Shown: one piece after another, positions 9,078 to 17,574 of the stretch
Layout of the letters: every line of letters starts with the position of its first letter
How positions within the stretch are numbered: the first letter of the stretch is position 1
Source: Ignavibacteriales bacterium CG_4_9_14_3_um_filter_30_11
GTDB lineage: Bacteria; Bacteroidota; Ignavibacteria; Ignavibacteriales; Ignavibacteriaceae
Length of the DNA stretch: 35,944 bases
Direction: 5' to 3'
Assembly: GCA_002790365.1 (NCBI GenBank)
Contig: PFVA01000043.1
Location: 1 to 35,944 of the forward strand
Notes under the pieces: generated by a model
Told to the model about the DNA's origin: nothing
Seen by the model: only the letters and a program-made list of their open reading frames with translations
Databases searched by the model: none
Translations under genes and position numbers: made by a program

Positions 9078-9572
9078 ATGGCTGATTTGAAAATGCCTGA
9101 AATTAATTATGTAATTGTAGCTGGAAATTTGACCAAAGACCCTATTTACAGACAGACAACAAATAATACACCTGTTGTAAATTTTTCAATTGCTTCTAAC
9201 AGAAAATATAAAGACAGCTCTAATCAGTGGCAGGAAGATGTTTGCTATATTGGCATTGTTGCTTGGAACAAGTTAGCTGAAAGTTGTAGAGACAAACTAA
9301 GAAAAGGTTATGCAGTTTTAGTGGATGGCGAACTTCAAAGCCGTAATTGGAAATCTGATGATGGACACAACAGAAGTATTGTTGAGATTAAAGCCAGAAG
9401 GATTCAGTTCTTAAACAGAAAAGCAAAATCTGATGCTGTTGAAGAAAATGAAGGATATGATGAAGTTGATTCTGTTTCTGATGAAAATAGTAATAAAGAA
9501 TTAGAAAAAGATTTTTCTGGTGATTCATTTGATAAATTTTTATCAAGCGATGAATCAGATCTATTAAAATAA
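9078..9572 (+). CDS. ssb: Single-stranded DNA-binding protein
   Basis: 164 residues. The OB-fold covers about residues 8-115 (NYVIVAGNLTKDPIYRQT, VVNFSIASNRKYKD, VCYIGIVAWNKLAE, YAVLVDGELQSRNW). It coats single-stranded DNA and recruits repair and replication proteins. The linker and tail are acidic, but the protein ends DKFLSSDESDLLK and lacks the usual DDDIPF-like hydrophobic tip that binds partner proteins. Neither other frame restores the tip at the 3' end. GGAGG precedes the ATG. The position between rpsF and rpsR is the classical one, so this is very likely the main chromosomal ssb. Confidence 0.95.
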   Translation: MADLKMPEINYVIVAGNLTKDPIYRQTTNNTPVVNFSIASNRKYKDSSNQWQEDVCYIGIVAWNKLAESCRDKLRKGYAVLVDGELQSRNWKSDDGHNRSIVEIKARRIQFLNRKAKSDAVEENEGYDEVDSVSDENSNKELEKDFSGDSFDKFLSSDESDLLK

Positions 9573-9584
9573 AAAGGAAATTTT

Positions 9585-9815
9585 ATGAAAAATGAAATAA
9601 GAACTAAAAAGGTTTGCAGATTTACTAAAAACAATATCAAGTATATTGATTATAAAGATGTAAAACTTTTACAAAGGTATATAAACGAACAGGGCAAAAT
9701 AATTCCTAAAAGAATTACTGGCACAAAGGCCAAATATCAAAGACAATTAACATTAGCAATTAAACATGCACGCCATATGGCTTTTTTACCATATGTATCT
9801 GATTCTGCAAGATAG
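9585..9815 (+). CDS. rpsR: 30S ribosomal protein S18
   Basis: 76 residues, the normal size. The family core is clear: [24 protein letters not shown]-like [12 protein letters not shown] and the [18 protein letters not shown] element that contacts 16S rRNA and S6. It is 12 bases after the ssb stop with AAAGGA as its Shine-Dalgarno, within the rpsF-ssb-rpsR-rplI operon. Only one Cys remains near the N-terminus, so no zinc-binding Cys pair is present. Confidence 0.96.
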   Translation: MKNEIRTKKVCRFTKNNIKYIDYKDVKLLQRYINEQGKIIPKRITGTKAKYQRQLTLAIKHARHMAFLPYVSDSAR

Positions 9816-9833
9816 TGCGAAGAAGGAGATAAC

Positions 9834-10277
9834 ATGAAAGTAATACTAAGAAAAGACTTTGGAACATTAGGCAAAGTCGGAGAAATAATTAATGTAAAAG
9901 ACGGTTATGCACGCAATTACTTAATACCAAATAAATTAGCATATACTGCATCAAAAGGTAATGTTAGAGCATTGGAAGAAGAAAGGAAATCTTTAGAAGC
10001 AAAAGCAAACCATGAAGTTATTGCTGCAGAAACTCTTTCAGTTGAATTGGAAAAAGTATCAGTTACTATTCCTGTCCAAGTTGGTGAAGAAGATAAATTA
10101 TTCGGTTCAGTAACTGCACAAATGATTTCTGATGTTTTAAAAGAAAAAGGGTTTGAAATTGATAAAAGGAAAATAGAACTCGATGATCAAATTAAAGCTC
10201 TTGGAATTTATGAAGTAAAAGTTAAACTACATCCATCTGTAAGTACAACCATTAAGGTATGGGTAGTTAGACAATAA
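9834..10277 (+). CDS. rplI: 50S ribosomal protein L9
   Basis: 147 residues. The N-terminal domain has the L9 signature (MKVILRKDFGTLGKVGEI then VKDGYARNYLIPNKLAY), followed by the long connecting helix (about 45-75) and the C-terminal domain (KLFGSVTAQMISDVL, IKALGIYEVKVKLHP). L9 binds 23S rRNA near the L1 stalk. AAGGAG lies seven bases before the ATG. It is the last gene of the rpsF operon and is followed by a strong hairpin terminator. Confidence 0.97.
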   Translation: MKVILRKDFGTLGKVGEIINVKDGYARNYLIPNKLAYTASKGNVRALEEERKSLEAKANHEVIAAETLSVELEKVSVTIPVQVGEEDKLFGSVTAQMISDVLKEKGFEIDKRKIELDDQIKALGIYEVKVKLHPSVSTTIKVWVVRQ

Positions 10278-10299
10278 TAAAGATACAAACAGATTAATA

Positions 10300-10333
10300 A
10301 AAAAAAGGAAAGTATAAAAACTTTCCTTTTTTA
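10300..10333. terminator. Bidirectional intrinsic terminator between rplI and rpmB
   Basis: GGAAAG (10307-10312) pairs with CTTTCC (10321-10326) around an 8-base loop. It is flanked by an A-run on the left and a T-run on the right, so it works as a hairpin plus U-tract in both directions. It lies between the convergent rplI and rpmB genes. Confidence 0.8.
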
Positions 10334-10353
10334 GTTTTAAATAAAATCTGTGT

Positions 10354-10593
10354 CTAATTAACTTTAACTTTTTTATTTCTAATCATTTTTGCCAATTCTG
10401 AAGTTCCATTTTTATTTAAAGTTTTTAAAGCACTTGTTGTAATTTTTACTGTTACAAACTTATCAAGTTCTTGAACCCAAATTCTTTTTTTCTGTAGATT
10501 GGGTAAAAATCTTTTTTTGGTTTTATTATGTGCGTGTGAGATGTTATTTCCTGCTTTTGGTCCAACACCTGTAATTTGGCATTTTCTGGCCAT
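10354..10593 (-). CDS. rpmB: 50S ribosomal protein L28
   Basis: 79 residues, the usual length. The protein starts MARKCQITGVGPKAGNNISH and continues AHNKTKKRFLPNLQKKRIWV, both typical of L28, ending with TLNKNGTSELAKMI. Only Cys5 remains of the possible zinc-ligand positions, so it looks like a zinc-free form. AGGAGA lies just before the ATG. It is monocistronic, as no other ribosomal gene (for example rpmG) follows it, and it faces rplI. Confidence 0.96.
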   Translation of the reverse strand: MARKCQITGVGPKAGNNISHAHNKTKKRFLPNLQKKRIWVQELDKFVTVKITTSALKTLNKNGTSELAKMIRNKKVKVN

Positions 10594-10715
10594 AGTATCT
10601 CCTAAATTCTTTACCTTTTAAATAAAATATGAATTACAAATATAACGATATTTAAATGAATATTAAAAATTTATACTTAAAAATCGTCAAATATTAATAA
10701 TAAATTTTTTTAAAA

Positions 10716-10743
10716 TTGACAATTAATAAAATGTTTATATCTT
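10716..10743 (+). promoter_or_regulatory. Candidate promoter for the Sua5/YciO gene
   Basis: TTGACA (10716-10721) followed after 16 bases by TATCTT (10738-10743). The -35 is perfect and the -10 matches four of six. It lies about 57 bases before the ATG at 10801, in the divergent region with rpmB, which otherwise shows no structure. Confidence 0.35.
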
Positions 10744-10800
10744 GTTAGTAACTTTCCTAGTTAAAAATAGTTATTTTAATCAAACTTAAGGAGAATATAA

Positions 10801-11412
10801 ATGGAATATTATGAACTCCACCCAGAAACACCACAGTTAAGATATATAAATAAGGCAGTTGAAGTTTTGAGACAAGGAGGTGTAATTATTTACCCAACTG
10901 ACACAGTCTATGGTATTGGATGTGATATTTATAATAAAGAAGCACTTGAAAGAATATTTGAAATCAAAAACGAAGTAGATTCAAAACTGTTAAGTTTTAT
11001 TTGTCCAAATTTGAAAAATATAGCTAAGTATGCAAAAGTATCTGACTATGCATATAGAAACATGAAACATTTATTGCCTGGTCCATACACATTTATTTTA
11101 CCTGCATCAAAATTGACCCCTAAAATACTTTACAGTAAAAGAAAAACTGTTGGGATAAGGATACCCAATCATCAAGTCTGCTTAAAACTTGTTGAAGAAT
11201 TTGGAAGCCCGATAATAAGTACAAGTACAACATCCAGAAGGGGAGAAATATTAATCGATCCGATTGATATTAAAAATGTTTTCTCATCACAAGTAGATCT
11301 TATGTTAGCTTCAGGAAGTTTAAATGGTAGACCTTCCAGTGTTATTGACCTTAGTGAAGAAGAACCTGAAGTAATAAGAGAAGGTGCCGGGGATGTAAGT
11401 TTGTTCGTTTAA
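10801..11412 (+). CDS. Sua5/YciO/YrdC family protein, probable threonylcarbamoyl-AMP synthase or YciO paralogue
   Basis: 203 residues forming a single YrdC-like domain. The N-terminal region has VIIYPTDTVYGIGCD, matching the family's YPTDTxYGLG nucleotide and threonine-binding motif, and SKLLSFICPNLK replaces the usual KR-x(3)-PL motif. LLPGPYTFILPAS and KTVGIRIPNHQV are also family motifs, and SSVIDLSEEEPEVIREG closes the domain. Members make L-threonylcarbamoyladenylate for tRNA t6A; YciO paralogues have the same fold with much weaker or uncertain activity. The SKLLSFI variant and the short length (no Sua5 extra domain) point to the YciO branch. A good AAGGAG Shine-Dalgarno precedes the ATG. 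Confidence 0.85.
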   Translation: MEYYELHPETPQLRYINKAVEVLRQGGVIIYPTDTVYGIGCDIYNKEALERIFEIKNEVDSKLLSFICPNLKNIAKYAKVSDYAYRNMKHLLPGPYTFILPASKLTPKILYSKRKTVGIRIPNHQVCLKLVEEFGSPIISTSTTSRRGEILIDPIDIKNVFSSQVDLMLASGSLNGRPSSVIDLSEEEPEVIREGAGDVSLFV

Positions 11413-11440
11413 AAATTTTGAGTTAATAGGATTGAATAAT

Positions 11441-13309
11441 TTATTTTGTTTCTTTTATAAGGTTTAATCTTTCTGTTTTTAGTTCGTTTCCCAATTTTAT
11501 TAACTCAAATTTTTCTTCTTCATTGTCAACAAGCTCTAGATTTTGCATATTTTTTTGAATTAATTTATCCAAAAGGTTGATCTTCATTTTATTTACTACT
11601 TCAACAGTGTAATTAAGTAGTTTAAATTCTGATTGAGAATCGGGGAGTAGCTCTTCCCATTTAGAGCTGATAGAATGCTTGTCAAACAACAACTCTCTTA
11701 AATATAGCTCTATTTTTTCATCTATAAATTCATCCAATAATAATGAAACATCTATATTTTCCTTTTGTGAAAAATGATTAGAAACTTTTCTAACAATTTC
11801 TTGATGTAGTTCAATACTGAAGTCTTCAACATTTAAGTTATCAAAAATATATTTTACAACCTCAACATCACCTTCAAATAATAGTTTTATTAGATCTCTC
11901 TCAGTTTGAAGGTGAATCAATGAAATGGAATTACTTTTTTTACTGAATTCATTTTGTTCAATATTAGCTTTAATATTAGTTCGTCTTTGTTGAGAAGTCT
12001 CTAATTTGGAAATATTTTTTATTGCCTTATTTAATTCTGACTCGATCAGCATTTCTCTTAGATTAAATTTTTTTGCGATTGTTTTTATTAAAAGACTTCT
12101 TTTTAATTCATCTTTAATAAGTGCCGCTGGTTTAACTAATTCTCTAATAGCTTCAGCAGTTTTACCGGAATCATTAAACATACCTGCAGCTTCATAATAA
12201 GCAGATTGATACTCAAAAAAATTTTGAGCTTTTGCTAAATGACCTTGAAATTTTGTCTTACCAAATTTATTTATAAAAGAATCCGGGTCTTCTCCCTTTG
12301 GCAGAGTAGCAATTTTTATTTCAAAATCTTGATCCAACAAGATTTCTATACTTCTCATAGATGCATTAATGCCTGCTGCATCAGAATCAAAAAGGAGAGT
12401 TACATTTTTTGTGTAGCGTGAAAGAAGCCGTACTTGTTCTTCTGTAAAAGCAGTTCCTGAAACAGCAACTACATTTTTTATTTCATTTTGAACAAGAGCT
12501 AATAGATCCATATACCCTTCAACAATAATTGCAATGCCTTTTTTTCTTATTTCATCTTTTGCATGAGAAAGACCGTAAAGAATTCTTCCCTTAATATATA
12601 TTGGTGTTTCTGGTGAGTTGATATATTTACCTCCAGGAGTTCCTTCATCAAGCTTTCTACCTGCAAAAGCAATTACTCTTCCGTTGGGGGAAAATATTGG
12701 AAAAATAATCCTACCGGGATATCTATCATAAAGTCTACCTTTTTCTGATTTTCCGACAAGACCCAATGTAAGTAATCTATTAAAATCTAGTTCTTTTTCT
12801 TCAGCAAAATTTACAAATGAATTGTTTGAAATAAGAGAATAGCCAAGACCGAATACTCTTAAAGTCTTTAAGTTTAATTTTCTTTCCTCAAAATATTTTC
12901 TAGCTGATTCTCCATCATTGTTTACTAGTAATTGATCTGAAAAATATTTAGCTGCGATATTATTAAGTTCATAATATTCTTCCAATTCATTTTGTTGCTC
13001 ATCATGTACATTAGTTTCAAGTTCCAGATCAACACCTGTTTTTTCTGCTAATTCCTGAACAGCTTCAACAAATGAAATTTTATCGTATTCCATCAAAAAT
13101 TTATAAACATTTCCACCCGAATGACATCCAAAACAATGAAAAATCTGCTTTTCTTCACTAACAGTAAAAGAGGGTGTTTTTTCGTTGTGGAATGGGCAAA
13201 GACCTATATAGTTTTTACCTCTTTTCCTCAGCTGTACAAACTCTGATATTATATCAACAATGCTTACAGATAATTTTATTTGCTCTATTTTTTGTTCAGA
13301 TATTCTCAT
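11441..13309 (-). CDS. dnaG: DNA primase
   Basis: 622 residues. It synthesises RNA primers for replication. The N-terminal CHC2 zinc finger has ligands Cys38, His41, Cys59 and Cys62 (CPFHNEKTPSF, FHCFGCHSGG). The RNA polymerase domain includes the basic GRIIFPIFSPNGRVIAFAGR. The TOPRIM metal-binding residues are Glu264 and Asp268 (VEGYMDLL) and Asp308/Asp310 (LLFDSDAAG). The C-terminal third (about 440-622) is the helicase-interaction region, diverged as usual. It ends convergently 28 bases from the Sua5/YciO gene, with no clear terminator between them, and is divergent from ispG. Not linked here to rpoD or rpsU as in many bacteria. Confidence 0.97.
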   Translation of the reverse strand: MRISEQKIEQIKLSVSIVDIISEFVQLRKRGKNYIGLCPFHNEKTPSFTVSEEKQIFHCFGCHSGGNVYKFLMEYDKISFVEAVQELAEKTGVDLELETNVHDEQQNELEEYYELNNIAAKYFSDQLLVNNDGESARKYFEERKLNLKTLRVFGLGYSLISNNSFVNFAEEKELDFNRLLTLGLVGKSEKGRLYDRYPGRIIFPIFSPNGRVIAFAGRKLDEGTPGGKYINSPETPIYIKGRILYGLSHAKDEIRKKGIAIIVEGYMDLLALVQNEIKNVVAVSGTAFTEEQVRLLSRYTKNVTLLFDSDAAGINASMRSIEILLDQDFEIKIATLPKGEDPDSFINKFGKTKFQGHLAKAQNFFEYQSAYYEAAGMFNDSGKTAEAIRELVKPAALIKDELKRSLLIKTIAKKFNLREMLIESELNKAIKNISKLETSQQRRTNIKANIEQNEFSKKSNSISLIHLQTERDLIKLLFEGDVEVVKYIFDNLNVEDFSIELHQEIVRKVSNHFSQKENIDVSLLLDEFIDEKIELYLRELLFDKHSISSKWEELLPDSQSEFKLLNYTVEVVNKMKINLLDKLIQKNMQNLELVDNEEEKFELIKLGNELKTERLNLIKETK

Positions 13310-13440
13310 AATGATGTAGCAAATTATAAATTTATTATCATATATATTAAATATTGTTTTAAAAATTTAATATGTATAAAGTATTATATTTACTTAATAT
13401 TTTTATAACAATTAAAAAATTAAAGCCTAATTTATTCTAA

Positions 13441-15387
13441 ATGGATATTAAAAATAAATTACAATTTTACTGTAACAACCTTTACAATTATTCTCGATAT
13501 AAAACAAAGGAAGTAAATATTGGTGATTTACCTTTAGGGGGAAATAATCCTATTCGAATTCAGTCAATGACTACGACTGATACAATGAACACTTTAGCTA
13601 CTGTTGAACAATCAATAAGAATGATTGAGGCTGGTTGCGAATATGTAAGGATTACGGCACCCAGTAAAAACGAAGCTGAAAATCTTAAAAACATAAAAGA
13701 TGAATTAAAAAAACGCGGTTATAATACACCTTTAATAGCAGATATTCATTTCACACCAAATGCCGCTATAATTGCCGCCAAAATTGTTGAAAAGGTAAGA
13801 ATAAACCCCGGCAATTTTGTTGACAAAAAAAAGTTTCAAACAATTGAATACACTGATTCAGAATATTTGAAAGAAATAGATACTCTTCGTTTAAAATTTA
13901 CCCCTCTTGTAAAAGTTTGTAAAGAATATGGAACTGCAATGAGGATTGGCACTAATCATGGTTCATTGTCTGATAGAATTATGAGCCGTTTTGGTGATAC
14001 TCCCGAAGGAATGGTGGAATCTGCTTTAGAGTTTGTTAGAATTTGTGAGGACTTAAATTACTCTAATATTGTACTTTCAATGAAATCCAGTAATCCACAA
14101 ATTATGGTTTATGCTTATAGGCTATTAGTTAAAAAACTGGAAGAAGAAGGAATGAATTATCCACTTCATTTGGGAGTTACTGAAGCAGGTGGGGGGGAGG
14201 ACGGAAGAGTTAAATCAGCATTGGGAATAGGAACTTTACTTGAAGATGGACTTGGAGATACTATTAGAGTTTCATTAACAGAAGATCCGGAATTTGAAAT
14301 ACCAGTAGCACAAATTTTAGCAAATCGTTACAATGATAGGAGTAATCATTCTAAAATTGAAAGTGTACTTATTAATAATTTTGATTTTTTTAATTATTCT
14401 AAAAGAGAGACTTATTCAGTTGAAAATATTGGAAACGGAAATGTTCCGATTGTTTTTGCTGATTATTCTAAAATAAAAATTACAGATAAAGAAGATTTGA
14501 AACAGATCGGTTATGTTTATAATAAACTTACCGATAAGTGGATATTAACCGATAATGCTTCAGATTTTATTTATTTAAATGATGAGATAAAAAATTTAGA
14601 GTTACCACTCAGCCTAAAAAAAGTTTATGATTTTAAAGTGTGGTCAAAATTAAAAGATTTTTCAAAAAGTTTTCCTTTGCTAAATGCAGATGAGTATTTA
14701 GAACATAATATTAACAGCAGCATTAAATTTATAAATGTAAGCGATGATCAATTAAATGAAAGTTTAGTAAAAAGATTACAAATTGATACTTCAGCAGTAT
14801 TGGTATTAAACACAGATAATTTAAATGGGATGGCGGAACAGAGAAGCACATTCTTTAAACTTTTAAATAATAATATTAAAACTCCTGTAATAATAAAAAG
14901 AAGTTATAAAAATATTTCCTTTGATGAAATCAGATTATATTCTTCAACAGATTTTGGATCATTATTAATTGACGGTTTTGGAGACGGAATTTGGTTGGAA
15001 AATAATAATTACAAAAAAAATTCTCTACAGGATATTAATCTTTTACAATTCAATATTCTTCAAGCAGCAAGAGCCAGAATAACGAAGACAGAATACATAG
15101 CTTGTCCATCTTGTGGAAGAACACTTTTTGACCTTCAAAAAACTACCGAAATGATAAGAAAAAGAACTCTCCATTTAAAAGGTGTAAAAATCGCAATTAT
15201 GGGGTGCATTGTTAACGGTCCAGGAGAAATGGCAGATGCTGATTATGGATATGTGGGTTCTGGAATTGATAAAATTACTCTATACCGTGGAAAAGATATT
15301 GTTAAAAAGAATATAAAATCAGCTATTGCAGTGGATGAATTAATAGATTTAATAAAAGAAGATGATATTTGGATGGAACCTTGTTAA
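13441..15387 (+). CDS. ispG: 4-hydroxy-3-methylbut-2-enyl diphosphate synthase, long form
   Basis: 648 residues. The enzyme converts MEcPP to HMBPP, the penultimate step of the MEP isoprenoid pathway, using a [4Fe-4S] cluster. The TIM-barrel half covers about residues 25-295 (IRIQSMTTTDTMNT, LIADIHFTPNAA, VRINPGNF, LGVTEAGGGEDGR). An insert of roughly 230 residues follows (about 310-540), typical of the three-domain form found in plants, Chlamydiae and Bacteroidota. The reductase-like end has the cluster ligands Cys555, Cys558 (CPSCGRTLFDL) and Cys589 with Glu596 (GCIVNGPGEMADADYGY). dxr, another gene of the same pathway, lies 12 kb away. No obvious Shine-Dalgarno is seen. Confidence 0.96.
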   Translation: MDIKNKLQFYCNNLYNYSRYKTKEVNIGDLPLGGNNPIRIQSMTTTDTMNTLATVEQSIRMIEAGCEYVRITAPSKNEAENLKNIKDELKKRGYNTPLIADIHFTPNAAIIAAKIVEKVRINPGNFVDKKKFQTIEYTDSEYLKEIDTLRLKFTPLVKVCKEYGTAMRIGTNHGSLSDRIMSRFGDTPEGMVESALEFVRICEDLNYSNIVLSMKSSNPQIMVYAYRLLVKKLEEEGMNYPLHLGVTEAGGGEDGRVKSALGIGTLLEDGLGDTIRVSLTEDPEFEIPVAQILANRYNDRSNHSKIESVLINNFDFFNYSKRETYSVENIGNGNVPIVFADYSKIKITDKEDLKQIGYVYNKLTDKWILTDNASDFIYLNDEIKNLELPLSLKKVYDFKVWSKLKDFSKSFPLLNADEYLEHNINSSIKFINVSDDQLNESLVKRLQIDTSAVLVLNTDNLNGMAEQRSTFFKLLNNNIKTPVIIKRSYKNISFDEIRLYSSTDFGSLLIDGFGDGIWLENNNYKKNSLQDINLLQFNILQAARARITKTEYIACPSCGRTLFDLQKTTEMIRKRTLHLKGVKIAIMGCIVNGPGEMADADYGYVGSGIDKITLYRGKDIVKKNIKSAIAVDELIDLIKEDDIWMEPC

Positions 15388-15465
15388 CTCCAATATTGTT
15401 AAATATTTAGCTTAATGATAACCTTGAAAATGGTTCTTAAAATAATTATTTTATAATTCTAAATT

Positions 15466-15549
15466 ATGAAAAACAGAAAAATTTTATTAAAACTTATAAA
15501 TAAACATATATTAAAAAACCTAATTAAAGTAAAACAGAAGAATTACTAA
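15466..15549 (+). CDS. Possible 27-residue leader peptide or part of a small RNA
   Basis: ATG to TAA, 27 codons, encoding a basic Leu/Ile/Lys/Asn-rich peptide (MKNRKILLKLINKHIL then KNLIKVKQKNY). A TATAAT lies at 15452-15457, so a transcript could begin right at the ATG; no Shine-Dalgarno and no good -35 are visible. A strong terminator starts at the next bases. This could be a leader peptide, a leaderless microprotein, the body of a small RNA, or chance. The composition reflects the AT-rich background and shows no clear amino acid that would sense starvation. Confidence 0.25.
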   Translation: MKNRKILLKLINKHILKNLIKVKQKNY

Positions 15550-15583
15550 AATGCACTCCGAATTACGAAGTGCATTTTTTTTT
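15548..15583 (+). terminator. Intrinsic terminator directly upstream of the Nif3-family gene
   Basis: AAAATGCACTCCG pairs with CGAAGTGCATTTT around AATTA (15561-15565), with a single C/A mismatch, followed by nine T (15575-15583). The start codon of the next gene (15588) is only four bases beyond the T-run. It ends the ispG transcript and/or the small transcript at 15466. Confidence 0.8.
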
Positions 15584-15587
15584 GTTT

Positions 15588-16700
15588 ATGACCGTAAAGA
15601 ATGTTATAAAATATATTGAAGAATGGGCTCCAAAAGAAATTGCTTGGGGAAGAGATAATGTCGGACTTCAGGTTGGTTCTTTAACAAGAAGGTTGCAAAA
15701 TATCATGTTATGTCTTGAAATTACCGAAGGAGTAATAAATGAATCGATAAAGAACAAATGCAATTTTATTTTTAGTCACCATCCATTACTTTTCAAATCA
15801 TTAAAAAAGATAGATACCGATATAGACAAAAACTCAATTTTTATAGAAAAGTTATTAAAGAATAATATCACCCTTTATTCAGCACACACAAATCTAGATT
15901 TTACTAAAGATGGTGTAAGTTTTCAGTTAGCTAAAAGAATGAAACTTACTAACATAGATTTTCTAGTTAATCTAAATTCCAACCAATTCAAAGTTATAGT
16001 TTTTGTACCTCAAAAAGATGTAGATAAAATATCTAAAAAAATATTTGAATACGGCGGCGGAATAATTGGTGAATATGAAAACTGTAGTTTTAGAAGCAGC
16101 GGTGTAGGAACATTTAAAGGTAGCGGTAAATCTAACCCGTATATAGGGAAAAAAGATAATAATGAAAAAGCTGATGAAATAAGATTAGAAATTATTGTTA
16201 ATAAGTGGAATTTAAATTCGATTATTGAAGCTATTAAAAAGAATCATCCTTACGATGAGCCGGCATTTGATATATATCCTTTAGAGAATAAAAACTTAAA
16301 TTATGGAGCAGGGGCAATTGGAAATTTTAACAAATCAATAACTGTTAATGAATTTTTATGCAATGTTAAAAAACATCTGAACTTAAAAAATTTCAGATAT
16401 GTAAAAGGATCAGCAAGAACAATTAAAAAAGTAGCAGTCTGCGGTGGTTCATGTTCAGAATTAATAAACGATGCTATAAAGAAAGGAGCAGATGCTTTTA
16501 TTACTGCCGATATAAAATATCATGATTTTCACAATGCAACAGATAAAATACTTTTGATAGATGCAGGACATTATGAAACAGAGATTCATTCAATAAATGA
16601 AGTGCAATCAAGGTTAAAGAAATTTTTAGTTAACAATAAAAAGATAAAAGTTTTTAAATATAGTGCTTCCACAAACCCAATAATTTTTTATAATAATTAA
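15588..16700 (+). CDS. Nif3/DUF34 family dinuclear metal-binding protein
   Basis: 370 residues from the ATG at 15588. A longer reading from GTG 15570 is rejected because that codon sits in the terminator stem and adds MHFFLF, while homologues start near MTVKNVIKYIEEWAPKEI. The dinuclear metal ligands are in IFSHHPLLF, SAHTNLDFTKDGV and LIDAGHYETEIHS. The central segment of about 110-130 residues (FKVIVFVPQKDVDKI to AFDIYPL) is the PII/CutA1-like insert of the longer bacterial members. The family forms hexameric toroids; its reaction is not firmly established, with a GTP cyclohydrolase or metal-chaperone-like role proposed. The zinc-ribbon gene begins 14 bases after the stop, a widely conserved pairing. 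Confidence 0.92.
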   Translation: MTVKNVIKYIEEWAPKEIAWGRDNVGLQVGSLTRRLQNIMLCLEITEGVINESIKNKCNFIFSHHPLLFKSLKKIDTDIDKNSIFIEKLLKNNITLYSAHTNLDFTKDGVSFQLAKRMKLTNIDFLVNLNSNQFKVIVFVPQKDVDKISKKIFEYGGGIIGEYENCSFRSSGVGTFKGSGKSNPYIGKKDNNEKADEIRLEIIVNKWNLNSIIEAIKKNHPYDEPAFDIYPLENKNLNYGAGAIGNFNKSITVNEFLCNVKKHLNLKNFRYVKGSARTIKKVAVCGGSCSELINDAIKKGADAFITADIKYHDFHNATDKILLIDAGHYETEIHSINEVQSRLKKFLVNNKKIKVFKYSASTNPIIFYNN

Positions 16701-16714
16701 GGAGCAAGAATAAA

Positions 16715-17440
16715 TTGATAAACAGACTGAAAGTTTTGTATGAATTACAAAACATTGATGATCAATTAGATGATCTGGAAGAACTAAGAGGGGATTTGCC
16801 AAAAGCTGTAGAAGATCTTGAAGCACAAATTGAAAGTATTAAAAGCACAATATCTGAAAAAGAACAACAGCGAAAAGAGTCGATGGACAAGAGGAAAGAA
16901 AATGAAAGCCAAATAGAAATTTCAAAGGAAAGTCAGAAAAAATTTAAAGCTCAACTATATAAAGTAAGAAACAATAAAGAGTACGATGCACTGACAAAAG
17001 AAATTGATCACACAGAAGAACTAATTGCAAAATATGAAACTGAAAACAATGAACTTGCTGATATGAGTAAAACTTTAGCCGATGAAATTGAAACTATTAA
17101 ACCTAAACTTGACGAACTTAATGAAGAAGTAAAAAAGAAACAGTCAGATTTGAAAGTGATAATAAAGGCTAATGAAAAAGAAGAAGAGAAACTAAATGAA
17201 AGCAGGAAAAAGCTGGTAACTCAAATAAAAAAAGGTGACCTTTCTGCTTATATGAGAATTAGAAAAGCAAAAAAAGGTAAAGCCGTTTCAACAATAAAAA
17301 GATCTGCTTGTTCAGGCTGCCATAATATTGTACCCTCACAAAGACAGTTGGAATTAAGACAGAATAACAGATTGTACTATTGTGAGTATTGTGGAAGGAT
17401 TTTAGTATCAGCGGAAGTATCCGAATCAGTTGCTGTTTAG
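16715..17440 (+). CDS. Coiled-coil protein with C4 zinc ribbon
   Basis: 241 residues. Residues about 10-170 form a long antiparallel coiled coil, very rich in Glu and Lys (LEDLEAQIESIKSTISEKEQ). The C-terminus is a zinc ribbon with ligands Cys199, Cys202 (CSGCHNIVPSQRQ) and Cys223, Cys226 (YYCEYCGRIL). This matches the bacterial zinc-ribbon family related to chlamydial CT398, whose structure resembles nucleic-acid or helicase-associated coiled-coil proteins; the exact function is unknown. The start is TTG at 16715 with GGAG (16701-16704) ten bases upstream; no in-frame ATG lies near. The GGAG abuts the Nif3-family stop, so the two genes are an operon. Confidence 0.88.
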   Translation: MINRLKVLYELQNIDDQLDDLEELRGDLPKAVEDLEAQIESIKSTISEKEQQRKESMDKRKENESQIEISKESQKKFKAQLYKVRNNKEYDALTKEIDHTEELIAKYETENNELADMSKTLADEIETIKPKLDELNEEVKKKQSDLKVIIKANEKEEEKLNESRKKLVTQIKKGDLSAYMRIRKAKKGKAVSTIKRSACSGCHNIVPSQRQLELRQNNRLYYCEYCGRILVSAEVSESVAV

Positions 17441-17523
17441 TAAAAAATTATTTATTTATGGGGCGAGCCAACTTAGTGAATAAATTAATTATAAAATGGC
17501 TCAAAATTGATTTGTAATTGACA

Positions 17524-17562
17524 AAATCGAGATATTTAAGAAATTTCGATTTAATTTTTTTT
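17524..17562 (+). terminator. Intrinsic terminator of the Nif3/zinc-ribbon operon
   Basis: AAATCGAGAT (17524-17533) pairs with ATTTCGATTT (17543-17552) through ten positions including one G-U pair, with a 9-base loop, followed by AA and a run of eight T. It separates the zinc-ribbon gene from rnpB. Confidence 0.7.
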
Positions 17563-17574
17563 AGAATAATAAAT

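Noticed and set aside
13344-13373. 9-bp inverted repeat (ATATTAAAT / ATTTAATAT) between dnaG and ispG
   Set aside because: It is pure A/T in very AT-rich DNA and expected by chance.
15570-15587. GTG start that would lengthen the Nif3-family protein by six residues
   Set aside because: The codon is inside the terminator stem and T-run and adds MHFFLF; the family begins near the ATG at 15588.
17518-17523. TTGACA upstream of rnpB as its -35
   Set aside because: No -10 lies 16-18 bases downstream, and the site is followed by the operon terminator; coincidence is likely.
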